A stretch of DNA of 64,000 nucleotides from Chryseobacterium sp. OSA05B (GTDB taxonomy: Bacteria > Bacteroidota > Bacteroidia > Flavobacteriales > Weeksellaceae): assembly GCF_019970065.1 (NCBI RefSeq), contig NZ_JAHXYH010000004.1, forward strand, positions 62,001 through 126,000. Direction: 5' to 3'. The notes below the pieces were generated by a model, which searched no databases, was not told the DNA's origin, and saw nothing but the letters and a program-made list of their open reading frames with translations. A program made the position numbers and the translations under genes. Of the stretch, positions 42,950 through 52,137 are shown piece by piece. Position 1 is the first letter of the stretch, and each line of letters starts with the position of its first letter.

Positions 42950-45628
42950 TTACTTAAAGTTGAATTTTACTGTAAACATCACTTGGCTTGGGCGTAGCTG
43001 ATATCTTGTAAACGTAATATTTGTGGTATTGATATCATAAGTTTCGAATACTTTTTTGTTAGCAATATTCATCCATTTAAGCTCGAAATCAATTTTCTTT
43101 TTCGACCAGGTAAACTGATAGGAAACATCATAGAATCCGTTGCGGTATTTCTGATCGGCAGCATTGGTATTGACCTGATCCCAATTGAATCCGATCGTAT
43201 GATTTTCAACAGGGTAGAAAAACAGTCCAAGATTGTGTGTAAATCCTGTTCTGATGGCACTTGAGTTGATCTTTCCTGTACTGGTCTGTTTGGTTCTGGA
43301 AATACTTGCGTTATAATCCACACTCATCCAGCTGAAATAGGTGTTGTTGAATTTCACGCCATAAGACTGTCCATTGTTGTTATTCGTATAAGCATCATTA
43401 TTTAAAAATGCATCAGACTTCGTTGTATTGTTACTGTAGCTAAGAGAAGCATTGGTCTTAAATTTCGGGAAATATTTTCCTATTTCTGCAGTGTATCCAT
43501 TATTTAAAATATGGTTATCCTGCTCAATGTATTTCATGATGCTGTATCCCGGGCCGTTGATCGTAGGGTTGGAGATCAGGTTTCTTTTGGCATCAGAAAA
43601 TCTATAACTTACATTAAAGAATAAATTATTCAATGGGTTTCTGTACTCTATTCTTGTTCCTGCAGATTTATTGTTATTCTGAGGAATTGGATTATTGATG
43701 TCCATTGCATTAATTCCGCTTGGTGAAGTCATCAGGAATCCTGAGTAAGCCGTATTTATTTCTCCAAAATTGTTATTGATATTAGCACTTACTGAGGCTT
43801 TCCAGAAAGAAGCAAAAGAGTACTGTGCAAAGATATTAGGCTCAAAAGTAACTTTATTTACTGTTTTTGAAACATTTCTTAACGGATCTTCTGCTTTAAT
43901 GTTATTGGAATTTACAGGAACATTGGCATACAACATCCAAGATTCATTTTTATAGTTCACCCCTAAACTTCCGTAAGGTGTTGCCGTGGTATATTTCAGA
44001 TCATTACTGTATTGTGATGGAAGCACTCCTGTTGTTGTAATATTGGTAAGGTCTGAAACCAGATCTGTTGTTTTAAAATTAAATCCAACCTCCGGAGTAA
44101 ATGTCCATCCTTTCGCAGAAAAACTAATATTGGCAGAATGGTTGGCTTCTAAAGTTTTAAGTCTTAAGTTCTGACGAACAAAATTACTGCCTGCTGATGG
44201 TGTAAATCCTGGTATCCCCAAATAAGATGATGGAGAAACTTCCAGATTTTGCTTGTCTGTCTGATAACTCACAAAAGATAGTACATTTACCATCTTTTCT
44301 TTCCATGGAATGATCGTACTCAATGAGTTTTGAAATGAAGTGGTGGGAGATTCTACCGCTTCGTCTGCATGCCTTAATGAGCCGTCTTTCGCATCTGTTC
44401 TGTCCACAATCCCCCGGTCTGCATTCCAGTATTGAGAGAAGCTCGTTGTATTTTTAAAGAATCCTTTCTTGGCATTCTTTGTAAATATCAATTCTCCTTT
44501 TGCTTTATCTGTGTAAAAATTATTAAGAATATTGGTGTAGTTAGAGCTTCCTCCGAAATAATCTGTCTGGCTGTAAGACTCTCTTTCTACCGCATTATTC
44601 GTGTAGTTTGCATTAGCCTTAAGTTCCCACTCTTTCTTTTTGTCGATATTGGTTAGGTAGTTTGCAGACAGGTAATGCACATTGTTCATTAAATATCTTT
44701 TTACCGGAAGGTTGGGCGTGCTTGCATTTTCTACATTCAGCCAGTCATTTTGAGACGCGTTGATTCTTCGTCCTTCAAACCGGTTTCCAAAAGCAAGAAT
44801 ATTTCCTTCATTTTCCACCTGCTCACCCATATTGTTGGTTTTGTAATTTACTACCCACTGGCTTTTCTGTCCGAAAAACATTGGTGTCAGTTTAACATTC
44901 CAAAGCCATGGATCTCCAAAACCGGTTCCCACTTCTCCTCTTCCGGTCATGGTAACGGAATTTTTAAGTTTGATATTGATGGCTGCCTGGTCAGAAGGTA
45001 CTTTATCCTGCAAAATTTTTACCGGCTGGTGGTTTTCAAGAACCTCCACTTTCTGTACGGCATCTTTTGGAAGCGAGTTATTAATTGTTCCGTAACCTCC
45101 TTCCATAAGATCTTTCCCATTCACATAGAATTTGTTGATAGCATTTCCCTGATAAAGAATGGTTCCGTCTTTATTGACTTCGATACCCGGAATTTTTCGC
45201 ATTACATCGGCAAGTGTTCTGTCACTTTTGCTGTCAAAGGCTTTCAGGTCATAGGCAATGGTATCCCCTCTCGCAGTGATCATTTTGGTTTTCAGCTGCA
45301 CTTCTTTTATCTCTGTGGCTTCAGACTGCATTTTGAAAGTTAGGGTCTGATCGCTGTTGCTGATCTGTTTGGTAAGGGGTTTTTGGTTGAAAGCCTTTAC
45401 TTTCAGATCTACGTTAGATTCTGAGGAAGTAAATGTGACTTTATATTCACCTTTGGAATTAGTGATCCCGTACGCTAAGATAGCATCTTTACCCGGTTCT
45501 TCTATGGTAACGCTGGCGCTTGGGACCGGAGATCCGTCTTCATCGGTAATTTTTCCTGAAACCGTTTTCTGTGCAAAAGTGAGCACCGTAAAAAAAAGCA
45601 TCAGAAATAAAGATATCTTTCCTTTCAT
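42950..45628 (-). CDS. TonB-type outer-membrane beta-barrel protein
   Basis: 892 aa. Signal peptide (MKGKISLFLMLFFTVLTFAQ), carboxypeptidase-regulatory-like domain (about 21-110, GKITDEDGSPVPSASVTI), plug (about 125-215, RGDTIAYDLKAFDSKSDRTLADVMRKIPGIEV) and a barrel ending in RYQLRPSQVMFTVKFNFK. This is the 'outer membrane beta-barrel family' group related to TonB receptors and often paired with GLPGLI proteins. Ligand unknown. A -7 box lies 98 nt upstream. Confidence 0.9.
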   Translation of the reverse strand: MKGKISLFLMLFFTVLTFAQKTVSGKITDEDGSPVPSASVTIEEPGKDAILAYGITNSKGEYKVTFTSSESNVDLKVKAFNQKPLTKQISNSDQTLTFKMQSEATEIKEVQLKTKMITARGDTIAYDLKAFDSKSDRTLADVMRKIPGIEVNKDGTILYQGNAINKFYVNGKDLMEGGYGTINNSLPKDAVQKVEVLENHQPVKILQDKVPSDQAAINIKLKNSVTMTGRGEVGTGFGDPWLWNVKLTPMFFGQKSQWVVNYKTNNMGEQVENEGNILAFGNRFEGRRINASQNDWLNVENASTPNLPVKRYLMNNVHYLSANYLTNIDKKKEWELKANANYTNNAVERESYSQTDYFGGSSNYTNILNNFYTDKAKGELIFTKNAKKGFFKNTTSFSQYWNADRGIVDRTDAKDGSLRHADEAVESPTTSFQNSLSTIIPWKEKMVNVLSFVSYQTDKQNLEVSPSSYLGIPGFTPSAGSNFVRQNLRLKTLEANHSANISFSAKGWTFTPEVGFNFKTTDLVSDLTNITTTGVLPSQYSNDLKYTTATPYGSLGVNYKNESWMLYANVPVNSNNIKAEDPLRNVSKTVNKVTFEPNIFAQYSFASFWKASVSANINNNFGEINTAYSGFLMTSPSGINAMDINNPIPQNNNKSAGTRIEYRNPLNNLFFNVSYRFSDAKRNLISNPTINGPGYSIMKYIEQDNHILNNGYTAEIGKYFPKFKTNASLSYSNNTTKSDAFLNNDAYTNNNNGQSYGVKFNNTYFSWMSVDYNASISRTKQTSTGKINSSAIRTGFTHNLGLFFYPVENHTIGFNWDQVNTNAADQKYRNGFYDVSYQFTWSKKKIDFELKWMNIANKKVFETYDINTTNITFTRYQLRPSQVMFTVKFNFK

Positions 45629-45725
45629 AATTTATTATTTGCCTAATTAGTTCGTAGCTTGTGTTTTTTGTTACACTTTTTATAAAGATGTATTTTATGG
45701 ATAAAGGTTAAATGACTTATCACTA

Positions 45726-45733
45726 CAAAAATA
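45726..45733 (-). promoter_or_regulatory. -7 box of the barrel gene
   Basis: Minus-strand TATTTTTG, 98 nt before the ATG at 45628. The rest of 45629-46018 has no gene. Confidence 0.45.
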
Positions 45734-46018
45734 GTTATATTTTTCATATAGTCAATAATTTGATGTAAAATTTTAAAAAATAGTACGATTACAGAGGGTT
45801 ATCGGCTTAAAAACCAGGATTATTTTATTTTAAATAACAGTCTGTCAATTTTCTTCCTAAAATTCGTTTGGTATGACAATTCTTTAAAATCTTATCGCTA
45901 AATTTATATCGAATCAATTCATTTCTTTTTATTCCGGTGTAACATTTTAGAAGAAAATATTGTCTTATAGTAGGGAAAAAGCAAAGAGTTCTTATGAAAG
46001 GATAATTTTTTATATTCT

Positions 46019-46033
46019 TATTTAGTCTAAATA
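46019..46033. promoter_or_regulatory. Perfect 15-bp palindrome upstream of the cupin-like oxygenase
   Basis: TATTTAG-T-CTAAATA, 92 bp before the ATG of the plus-strand gene. The CTAAATAA-like arms recall the feo operator (TCTAAATAAC), so the same or a related repressor may bind. Confidence 0.5.
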
Positions 46034-46098
46034 GTTAAAAGTGATTTGAATCATAGATTAAAAAAAACTTAAACACTGATTCATATATATTTATTTAA

Positions 46099-46106
46099 TA
46101 ATTTTG
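46099..46106 (+). promoter_or_regulatory. -7 box of the cupin-like oxygenase gene
   Basis: TAATTTTG, 19 nt before the ATG at 46125. Confidence 0.55.
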
Positions 46107-46124
46107 TAACATAAAATTTATAGA

Positions 46125-47006
46125 ATGGGAATTATTTTAAAGCCTATAGATGTTGTAGATGACATTACTCAGGAAGAGTTTATGGAAAAATATCTAAAGC
46201 CCAGAAGGCCCGTTGTCATTAAAAACATGGCAAGAAAATGGCCTGCTTATCAGAAGTGGACCATGGATTATGTAAAAGAAGTGGTAGGTGATGTGGAAGT
46301 TCCTCTTTACGATTCTAAAAAAGCCGATCCTGCTGCTCCCATTAATACGCCCACTACAAAAATGAAGTTCGGAGATTATATAGATCTTATCCAGAGAGAG
46401 CCTACCGATCTTAGAATTTTCTTTTTTGACCCGATAAAACACGCCAATAAATTGATGGATGATTTTATTGCCCCTAAAGAGCTTATGGGAGGTTTCCTGG
46501 ATAAATATCCATCCATGTTTTTTGGAGGGAAAAGCTCCGTAACATTCCTTCATTTTGACATTGATATGGCCCATATATTTCACACGCACTTCAACGGAAG
46601 GAAGCATGTGAAATTATTTGAATATAAATGGAAAGAAAGACTTTACAGACTTCCCTACGCTACTTATGCACTGGAAGATTATGATATCGACAATCCTGAT
46701 TTTGAGAAATATCCTGCCTTAAATGGCGTGGAAGGAATTGAATGCTTCCTGGAACACGGTGATACCCTTTTCATGCCTACGGGATGGTGGCACTGGATGA
46801 AGTATCTGGACGGAAGTTTCTCTATTTCTTTAAGGGCATGGGACAAATCCTGGGCCGTGAAAGCCCACTCCATATGGAATCTTACTGTACAGCGTAAGTT
46901 TGATGATATTATGAAGTCCAATTTCAAAACCACTTATATGGACTGGAAAGAAAAAGCAGCCGTTAAAACCGCAGAATTGGCCCTGAAAAGAGGCTTACCC
47001 AAATAA
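46125..47006 (+). CDS. Cupin-8/JmjC-like Fe(II)/2-oxoglutarate oxygenase
   Basis: 293 aa. The N-terminal entry PRRPVVIKNMARKWPAYQKW is typical of FIH/JmjC-like hydroxylases. The metal triad is in LHFDIDMAHIFHTHFNGRKHVKLF (HxD plus helper residues) and TLFMPTGWWHWMKYL (distal His). The double-stranded beta-helix ends SFSISLRAW. Probably hydroxylates a protein or small molecule; target unknown. A -7 box and a palindrome sit upstream; a strong terminator follows. Confidence 0.85.
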   Translation: MGIILKPIDVVDDITQEEFMEKYLKPRRPVVIKNMARKWPAYQKWTMDYVKEVVGDVEVPLYDSKKADPAAPINTPTTKMKFGDYIDLIQREPTDLRIFFFDPIKHANKLMDDFIAPKELMGGFLDKYPSMFFGGKSSVTFLHFDIDMAHIFHTHFNGRKHVKLFEYKWKERLYRLPYATYALEDYDIDNPDFEKYPALNGVEGIECFLEHGDTLFMPTGWWHWMKYLDGSFSISLRAWDKSWAVKAHSIWNLTVQRKFDDIMKSNFKTTYMDWKEKAAVKTAELALKRGLPK

Positions 47007-47010
47007 AACA

Positions 47011-47039
47011 AAAAGACGTTTCAAATTGAAGCGTCTTTT
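47011..47039. terminator. Terminator between convergent oxygenase and Cys-rich genes
   Basis: AAAAGACGTTTC and GAAGCGTCTTTT form a 12-bp stem with one G-U pair and a 5-nt loop, with A/T runs on both sides. Confidence 0.8.
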
Positions 47040-47040
47040 T

Positions 47041-47451
47041 TTATTGTTGAATATTAAGAAGAAGTTCCTCCATATTTCTCGTGACCTCGTTGCATGAAAA
47101 GCAGGCTTCTTTTCCATCCTGGGAAAACCATCTGCACTGAGATCGGATCGGGCAGAAGAACAACTCTTTTTCTTTATGGGTGTCCAGATTCTGAACTTTC
47201 TGAGATAAAGAACATTTCGATTCTTCAGCGTTCCATTGCGCGCAGCCCTTTTCAACGCATTTTCCTGTAAACCGGAATCTCTGTTCAAGACTGTTTTTAT
47301 CCTGATTCTGATCCAGAAAATCTTCTGTGACGTTGAGAGGTGTTATGAACTGTACCTTTCCGTCTTTGCTGACCACTCCGAAAAGCTGTGCCCCAACTTT
47401 TCCTACATAACTGGGACACATCTTTTTTGAAGTATTGGAATTAGCCTCCAT
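47041..47451 (-). CDS. Cysteine-rich small protein of unknown function
   Basis: 136 aa with eight cysteines spaced as KMCPSY, GKCVEKGCAQW, SKCSL, FFCPIRSQCRWF and EACFSCNEV. No signal peptide or membrane helix, so disulfide export is unlikely; a metal or Fe-S site is possible. Starts inside the end of the 93-aa gene (11-bp overlap), so the two are coupled. I do not recognise the family. Confidence 0.75.
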   Translation of the reverse strand: MEANSNTSKKMCPSYVGKVGAQLFGVVSKDGKVQFITPLNVTEDFLDQNQDKNSLEQRFRFTGKCVEKGCAQWNAEESKCSLSQKVQNLDTHKEKELFFCPIRSQCRWFSQDGKEACFSCNEVTRNMEELLLNIQQ

Positions 47452-47722
47452 AGCTTTTTATTTGACCCTGGATGTCTTTCAACTGGCTCTGAATATCAAT
47501 TCCCGGTTTAAAAATAATGATTCCCCACGGAAACCAGTCTTTAATTTTCAAGGGTCTCACCAATCCTTTGAAGTCTCTGTGAGCTCCGAAAGCCTGGGTA
47601 TTGTCAATCTTTGAAAGTTCGGAAAGGACAACGCTTTGAATCCCTCTGTCGATGTTTTTCAACTGCTCATCGGTAAGGTCTACCCCTTCCAGTGAAACGA
47701 AAAAATGCTTTTTAGTAGCCAT
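47441..47722 (-). CDS. Small protein coupled to the Cys-rich gene
   Basis: 93 aa, begins MATKKHFFVSLEGVDLTDEQLKNID, with a helix then a RDFKGLVRPLKIKDWFPWGIIIFKPG segment and a Gly-Gly C-terminus (SYGG). The charged N-terminal helix plus GG end recalls leader or precursor peptides, but no modification enzyme is next to it. Unknown function; forms an operon with the Cys-rich gene. Confidence 0.68.
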   Translation of the reverse strand: MATKKHFFVSLEGVDLTDEQLKNIDRGIQSVVLSELSKIDNTQAFGAHRDFKGLVRPLKIKDWFPWGIIIFKPGIDIQSQLKDIQGQIKSYGG

Positions 47723-47863
47723 AACTATAGTTTTTATTGGTTTTATAAAGCAAATTTCGGCAGAGTATGTGCTAAGTTTATGAGGAAAAACACCCTTTAT
47801 GCACGCGTGAAAAACCTGATAATTATAATTTGATTATCAGTCAACTAACCTTAATTTTAAAAT

Positions 47864-49588
47864 TTATAATATTCTGTAAACCGGATACTGTCTGAATGTT
47901 TTTTCTTCGAAATAGGGAGAATTTCTATAGATCCAGTCCAGTTGGGCTGTTCCGTCGTCTGCAAATTTTTTATCTGATGCTTTTTTCGCCTCAAAAGATT
48001 CTTTTAACTTTTTATCAGTCTTCAATAATTCCGAAGCAGTGTCTTCAAAAATATAGGCTGAATAATATTCTTTCTGAGCTAAGATTCCATCAAAGAAATT
48101 CCAGTTAAAAAAAGAGTCTAAAGCCTCAGGTTCAAGTGTTTCAACAAGATATTTTACACCAGGCTGATCGGTTGGAATTACATAGTCCCCGGCTAGGAAA
48201 ACCTGGCTCTTTTTGGCCGTTTCCACGCTTGTATCATAATGAAGATAATGTCCTTCGTAAGGGTTTTTAACGGTTTTAAAATCTTTGATCTTATAAGACT
48301 CAACCGCTGCCGTACTGTCTTTTTTTAGAGCAGTCATCAGGATTTTATTTCTTTTCAGCTCTTCAATCACCCGGTACTGAGACTGTGGAACCACGTAGTA
48401 TTTAGGAATCGTGATGTATCCTGTAGGAACCGCCGTCATGAAGAGTTTGATCTTCTTGGTAAAAGGTTTATTTCTGTCGTAATACAGCCTGGGCTTTCCG
48501 GAAATATCACTTGGTTTATAACTTCCTTCATACCCTTTGAAATCCATGGTAGAAAACTTTGTAGAATCTATTTTCCAACGGATTCCGTACTGCATTCCGG
48601 CTTTGTACTGCTTCAGATTATCAAGACGCAGCTGTTTTACTTTTCTGTAATCTTTGTCTAAATTCTGAAGATTGACCAGCATATATTTGTAGGTAGCATC
48701 CACTCTTTTGTCATAAGGCTTCAGCATATGGGTCTCAGGAACCGTTCCCAGAGAATTAAACAGAGAGGTATATCCTGTGGAATATCTCGGTGAATCTTCA
48801 AAAGCGGCAAATCCTTCATCCGGAATATCGCCGTGGATATTTACATAAGGTGTACTTTCGTAGCCAAGTTTCTTCATCGCTTCAAGATTTTTGGTCTGAT
48901 AATCATTGTAAAAGTAAGCTCCCAATGTATTTCCAAGACGTTCTTTAAAGGTGGAAATGTAGGTAAAAGTATATTGATAATCAGCTCCGTTACTCACATG
49001 ATTGTCTATAAAAACATCCGGCTGTAACCATTGATAAATACTCTGAAAACTTCTGGCATTCTTTGAATCTGCTTTAATGAAATCCCTGTTCAGGTCATAG
49101 TTTCTGGCATTCCCCCTGAAACCATATTGTTCCGGACCGTTTTGATTGGCTCTTGAGAAAGAACCTCTGTTCAGCATTCCGTTGACGTTATAGGCAGAAA
49201 TGGCTGCCACAATAAAGTTTTGTGGTGTTTTTATTTTTCCCGTAGCAAGATCTCTCATGAGCATCATCGTGGCATCTATTCCGTCCGGCTCACCTGGGTG
49301 AATTCCGTTGTTCACGAATAAAACGGCTTTATCTTTTCTCAGTTTATCGAGATCTTTTTCAGGGAAAGGATTGTACATAACGACATAAATGGGTTTTCCA
49401 TTGTCATCTTCTCCTTTTTTAAGGTATTGAATGGTATTGAAATGCTGAGCCAGATCCTGATAATAGGCATTCATTTCATCGTAGGTCACCGTTTGGTTTC
49501 CGTTTCCTTTTTCAAAAGGAGTCTGAAATGATTTTTGCGCTAAAAATAAGGATGTGCTTAGGAAAATTAAGAGGTATTTCAGTTTCAT
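47864..49588 (-). CDS. Secreted M14 family zinc carboxypeptidase
   Basis: 574 aa. Signal peptide to residue 17 (LAQ). The M14 fold is shown by NNGIHPGEPDGIDATMMLMRDL (HxxE zinc motif), NRDFIKADS, VFIDNHVSNGADYQYTF (third zinc His) and the region TVPETHML with the likely catalytic Glu. The C-terminal about 250 residues are an additional domain. Degrades peptides outside the cytoplasm. A -7 box is 20 nt upstream of the ATG. Confidence 0.9.
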   Translation of the reverse strand: MKLKYLLIFLSTSLFLAQKSFQTPFEKGNGNQTVTYDEMNAYYQDLAQHFNTIQYLKKGEDDNGKPIYVVMYNPFPEKDLDKLRKDKAVLFVNNGIHPGEPDGIDATMMLMRDLATGKIKTPQNFIVAAISAYNVNGMLNRGSFSRANQNGPEQYGFRGNARNYDLNRDFIKADSKNARSFQSIYQWLQPDVFIDNHVSNGADYQYTFTYISTFKERLGNTLGAYFYNDYQTKNLEAMKKLGYESTPYVNIHGDIPDEGFAAFEDSPRYSTGYTSLFNSLGTVPETHMLKPYDKRVDATYKYMLVNLQNLDKDYRKVKQLRLDNLKQYKAGMQYGIRWKIDSTKFSTMDFKGYEGSYKPSDISGKPRLYYDRNKPFTKKIKLFMTAVPTGYITIPKYYVVPQSQYRVIEELKRNKILMTALKKDSTAAVESYKIKDFKTVKNPYEGHYLHYDTSVETAKKSQVFLAGDYVIPTDQPGVKYLVETLEPEALDSFFNWNFFDGILAQKEYYSAYIFEDTASELLKTDKKLKESFEAKKASDKKFADDGTAQLDWIYRNSPYFEEKTFRQYPVYRIL

Positions 49589-49607
49589 TGAAGCAGTTTT
49601 TGAACTC

Positions 49608-49615
49608 CAAAATTA
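49608..49615 (-). promoter_or_regulatory. -7 box of the M14 peptidase gene
   Basis: Minus-strand TAATTTTG, 20 nt before the ATG at 49588. Confidence 0.55.
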
Positions 49616-49823
49616 CTTAATATGATTTGGGTGGGAAAGGGAAATTGTGGATTTATTGGGTTCTATTTCTTAGGGTTGAATGTCGGAAGGGCGTTAAGGT
49701 TTTTGATCTTAATTATGTTTTAAGGCGCAAGAAAATCGAAGATATCCATTGGATAATATGCTGTCTGGGAATGTGCTTAATCTTTGGGAAACAGCTATTT
49801 ATATTGAGTTTTTTATCGATAAA

Positions 49824-49854
49824 AACCTTATAGATTTTGGAAACCTATAAGGTT
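49824..49854 (-). terminator. Terminator at the end of the NAD/ADP-ribose operon
   Basis: AACCTTATAG and CTATAAGGTT form a perfect 10-bp stem with an 11-nt loop, 30 bp after the last gene's stop; TTTTT follows on the minus strand. It closes the 10-kb gene run. Confidence 0.7.
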
Positions 49855-49883
49855 GGAGTGTGTTAGAGATTTCTGATCTATTT

Positions 49884-50639
49884 TCATAGGGGTTTATTTC
49901 CTGCAATATCATTATTCCTGCCCTTTTCATCAGGGTATAAAGACGGAAGAGGATCGCTCTGCCAGAACTCCTTGGTGTCGATATCCATCATTGACAAAGC
50001 ACCTGTAAAAGCTGCTCCGGTATCCATATTCCAGATGTTGGCTTTATGGGCTGGATGTTTAATTCCTATGTCTGTTGTTGGTGTGTGTCCTATAAATATC
50101 TCATTGTATAAAAGCAGCCTTTTCGGATAGAATTCAGAGTTTCTTTCCAATTTTGTATCCATAGCGACTGCGGTTTCCCAAAGGGTTCTGTCCCAACGGT
50201 AATTGCTGGAATAGACTTCTTTTTCAGGGCCATGCATAGACGAATATCCGGCATGGATAAACAGACGGTTTTCATCATCTACGTGATAGCTTTTCATCCT
50301 CTGGAAAAATTCAAGATGGAGTTCCAGATCTTCCAGTGAATAGTCATTATAACTATCAACTGTGCTTTTTCCGCCATTGAAAAGCCATACATCAGGACTG
50401 TCTCCAAGTGTCAACCAGTCTTCACACCAGGTATCATGGTTTCCCTTGATGAAGATGCATTCATGCTTTTTGGAAAGCTCTATCAAGAACTTTACGACTT
50501 CTGAAGATTCGCTCCAGCCGTCTACATAATCCCCGAGAAAAATAAACTGATCTTCTGCTGTAATTTCTGCCCGTTCAAAAACCTGCTGTAAGGCCTTAAA
50601 ACCTCCGTGAATATCACCGATTACTAATGTTCTTCCCAT
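49884..50639 (-). CDS. Calcineurin-like metallophosphoesterase
   Basis: 251 aa. Ser/Thr-phosphatase-type core: GDIHGGF (D9/H11), GDYVDGW, GNHDTW and the later His in LFIHAGYSS and GHTPTTD. Resembles bacterial PrpA/ApaH-like enzymes that act on phosphoproteins, nucleotides or cyclic phosphates. It is the last gene of the NAD/ADP-ribose run, 2 bp after kptA. That placement suggests a nucleotide substrate, such as the cyclic phosphate made by KptA or an ADP-ribose phosphate; this is inference. Confidence 0.9.
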   Translation of the reverse strand: MGRTLVIGDIHGGFKALQQVFERAEITAEDQFIFLGDYVDGWSESSEVVKFLIELSKKHECIFIKGNHDTWCEDWLTLGDSPDVWLFNGGKSTVDSYNDYSLEDLELHLEFFQRMKSYHVDDENRLFIHAGYSSMHGPEKEVYSSNYRWDRTLWETAVAMDTKLERNSEFYPKRLLLYNEIFIGHTPTTDIGIKHPAHKANIWNMDTGAAFTGALSMMDIDTKEFWQSDPLPSLYPDEKGRNNDIAGNKPL

Positions 50640-50641
50640 CT

Positions 50642-51184
50642 TTACTTTGAAATGTATTTTGCATCCACAAAATCTGTCAGCCAGACTTTGTTTGCCGAAA
50701 GATAGAAAAGAATTCCGTCTTCATGCATTTCTTTGGTTCTAATGGTCAGAATAAACGGTTTTCCATGGCGCATTCCTACTTTTGTTGCTGTTTCTTTATC
50801 TGCGCTTAGGTGAACATGCTGTCTTGCTCTTTTTTCAATTCCGTTGTCCAGAATAGAAGAAATATTCGATTCTGCGGTTCCGTGATACAGGAAATCAGGT
50901 GGCTGTGCAGCCTTCAAAGCCAGATCTACATTAATGGAATGTCCCTGACTGGCTCTGATCCTGGTTTTGTCTTCATTAAAAGCAAAGCGTTTTTTATTAT
51001 TGGTTTCCACTACTTCTTCCAGCTCTTCAAAGCTGAAATGCATTCGACCTTTTGCAGATTTTGTAATGAGTTCATTCACTTCTGCCCATCCGTTTTCATC
51101 CAGTGTGAGCTGAATGGTCTCCGGTTGATGTCTCAGAATAAGGCTTAGAAATTTGCTTATTCGTTTGTTTTGTATTTCGTTCAT
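50642..51184 (-). CDS. kptA: RNA 2'-phosphotransferase (Tpt1/KptA family)
   Basis: 180 aa. Family landmarks: LSLILRHQPETIQLTLDENGWAEVNELI (RNA-binding wing), RASQGHSI, YHGTAESNISSILDNGI, HVHLSADKETATKVGMRHGKP and a late VWLTDFVDAKYI. Moves a 2'-phosphate from RNA to NAD+, releasing nicotinamide and ADP-ribose 1'',2''-cyclic phosphate. Many bacteria have it without the tRNA-splicing pathway it serves in yeast. Neighbours that process ADP-ribose compounds make it a source of such products here. Confidence 0.95.
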   Translation of the reverse strand: MNEIQNKRISKFLSLILRHQPETIQLTLDENGWAEVNELITKSAKGRMHFSFEELEEVVETNNKKRFAFNEDKTRIRASQGHSINVDLALKAAQPPDFLYHGTAESNISSILDNGIEKRARQHVHLSADKETATKVGMRHGKPFILTIRTKEMHEDGILFYLSANKVWLTDFVDAKYISK

Positions 51185-51195
51185 GGTTTTTGTCT

Positions 51196-52137
51196 TTAAT
51201 TCATTAATTTTTTCTGAAGCTTTTCACACAAAACTTCAATATCTTCATTTCTTACAAGTTCGGAAACCCATTCTTCCGGAATATTTTCAAATCCGTAGTA
51301 AATACCTGCAAGTCCTCCGGTGATGGCTCCGGTGGTATCTGTATCTTCTCCTAAATTCACGGCTTTCAATACGGCTTCGGCATAGGTTTCTGAATTGAGA
51401 AAACACCAAAGAGAAGCTTCTAAGCTGTGGAGGACATAGCCGCCACTTTTGATCTCTTCTTCCGGATAGGTCGAAATATCACTCTTTAAAACGCGATGAA
51501 AAAGTTCAATCTCTTTAGGGTTAAACTCCTGAATTACCGAATATTCTAAAGCCAGTTTCTGCATATGCTCATAAGCTTCTTTTTTACTTTTCCCTTTAAT
51601 AAGCTCTATGGCGAAAACCACATACATGAAGCATGCAAAAACAGAACGGAAATGTCCGTGGGTAATGGCAGAAACTCCTTTAACCGTTTGATACAGTTTC
51701 TCAATATCCTCTTCATCTTTAAGATAAAAAGCTAAGGGAAGAGTTCTCATCAGAGAGCCATTTCCATTATCTTCTTCAAAAATATTTCCTGAAAACCTTG
51801 CGCTTTCTCCTTTGATTAAACGAGCAATGGAATGTCTTGTTATTCCTCCGATGTCAAAAAGCCGTCCGTGAGCCGTCCAGTGTCCATATTTATTCCATTT
51901 TACAAAACTCTGACCTATTTTCTCCAGATCATAGCCTTTTGTGAGTACATCAGCAATACAAAGCGTTAATGAACTATCATCACTCCAAGTCCCTTTTGGC
52001 TGGTTCCAGGACATATATTCCAGATAACCGATAACGGGAAATCTCTTTAAATCTTCTCTTTTCTTAAATTCTACAGGAACCCCGAGCGCATCACCAATGC
52101 ACACCCCAAAAATTCCGGCTTTGACTGCGTTTTCCAT
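51196..52137 (-). CDS. ADP-ribosylglycohydrolase (DraG/ARH-like)
   Basis: 313 aa, all-helical ARH fold with binuclear metal motifs GVCIGDALGVPVEF, WSDDSSLTLCIADVL (canonical TDDT-type loop, here SDDS), NGSLMRTLPLAF and the C-terminal GEDTDTTGAITGGLAGIYYG. Such enzymes remove ADP-ribose from proteins or nucleic acids or hydrolyse ADP-ribose derivatives. The start overlaps the sirtuin stop (TAATG). Confidence 0.93.
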   Translation of the reverse strand: MENAVKAGIFGVCIGDALGVPVEFKKREDLKRFPVIGYLEYMSWNQPKGTWSDDSSLTLCIADVLTKGYDLEKIGQSFVKWNKYGHWTAHGRLFDIGGITRHSIARLIKGESARFSGNIFEEDNGNGSLMRTLPLAFYLKDEEDIEKLYQTVKGVSAITHGHFRSVFACFMYVVFAIELIKGKSKKEAYEHMQKLALEYSVIQEFNPKEIELFHRVLKSDISTYPEEEIKSGGYVLHSLEASLWCFLNSETYAEAVLKAVNLGEDTDTTGAITGGLAGIYYGFENIPEEWVSELVRNEDIEVLCEKLQKKLMN

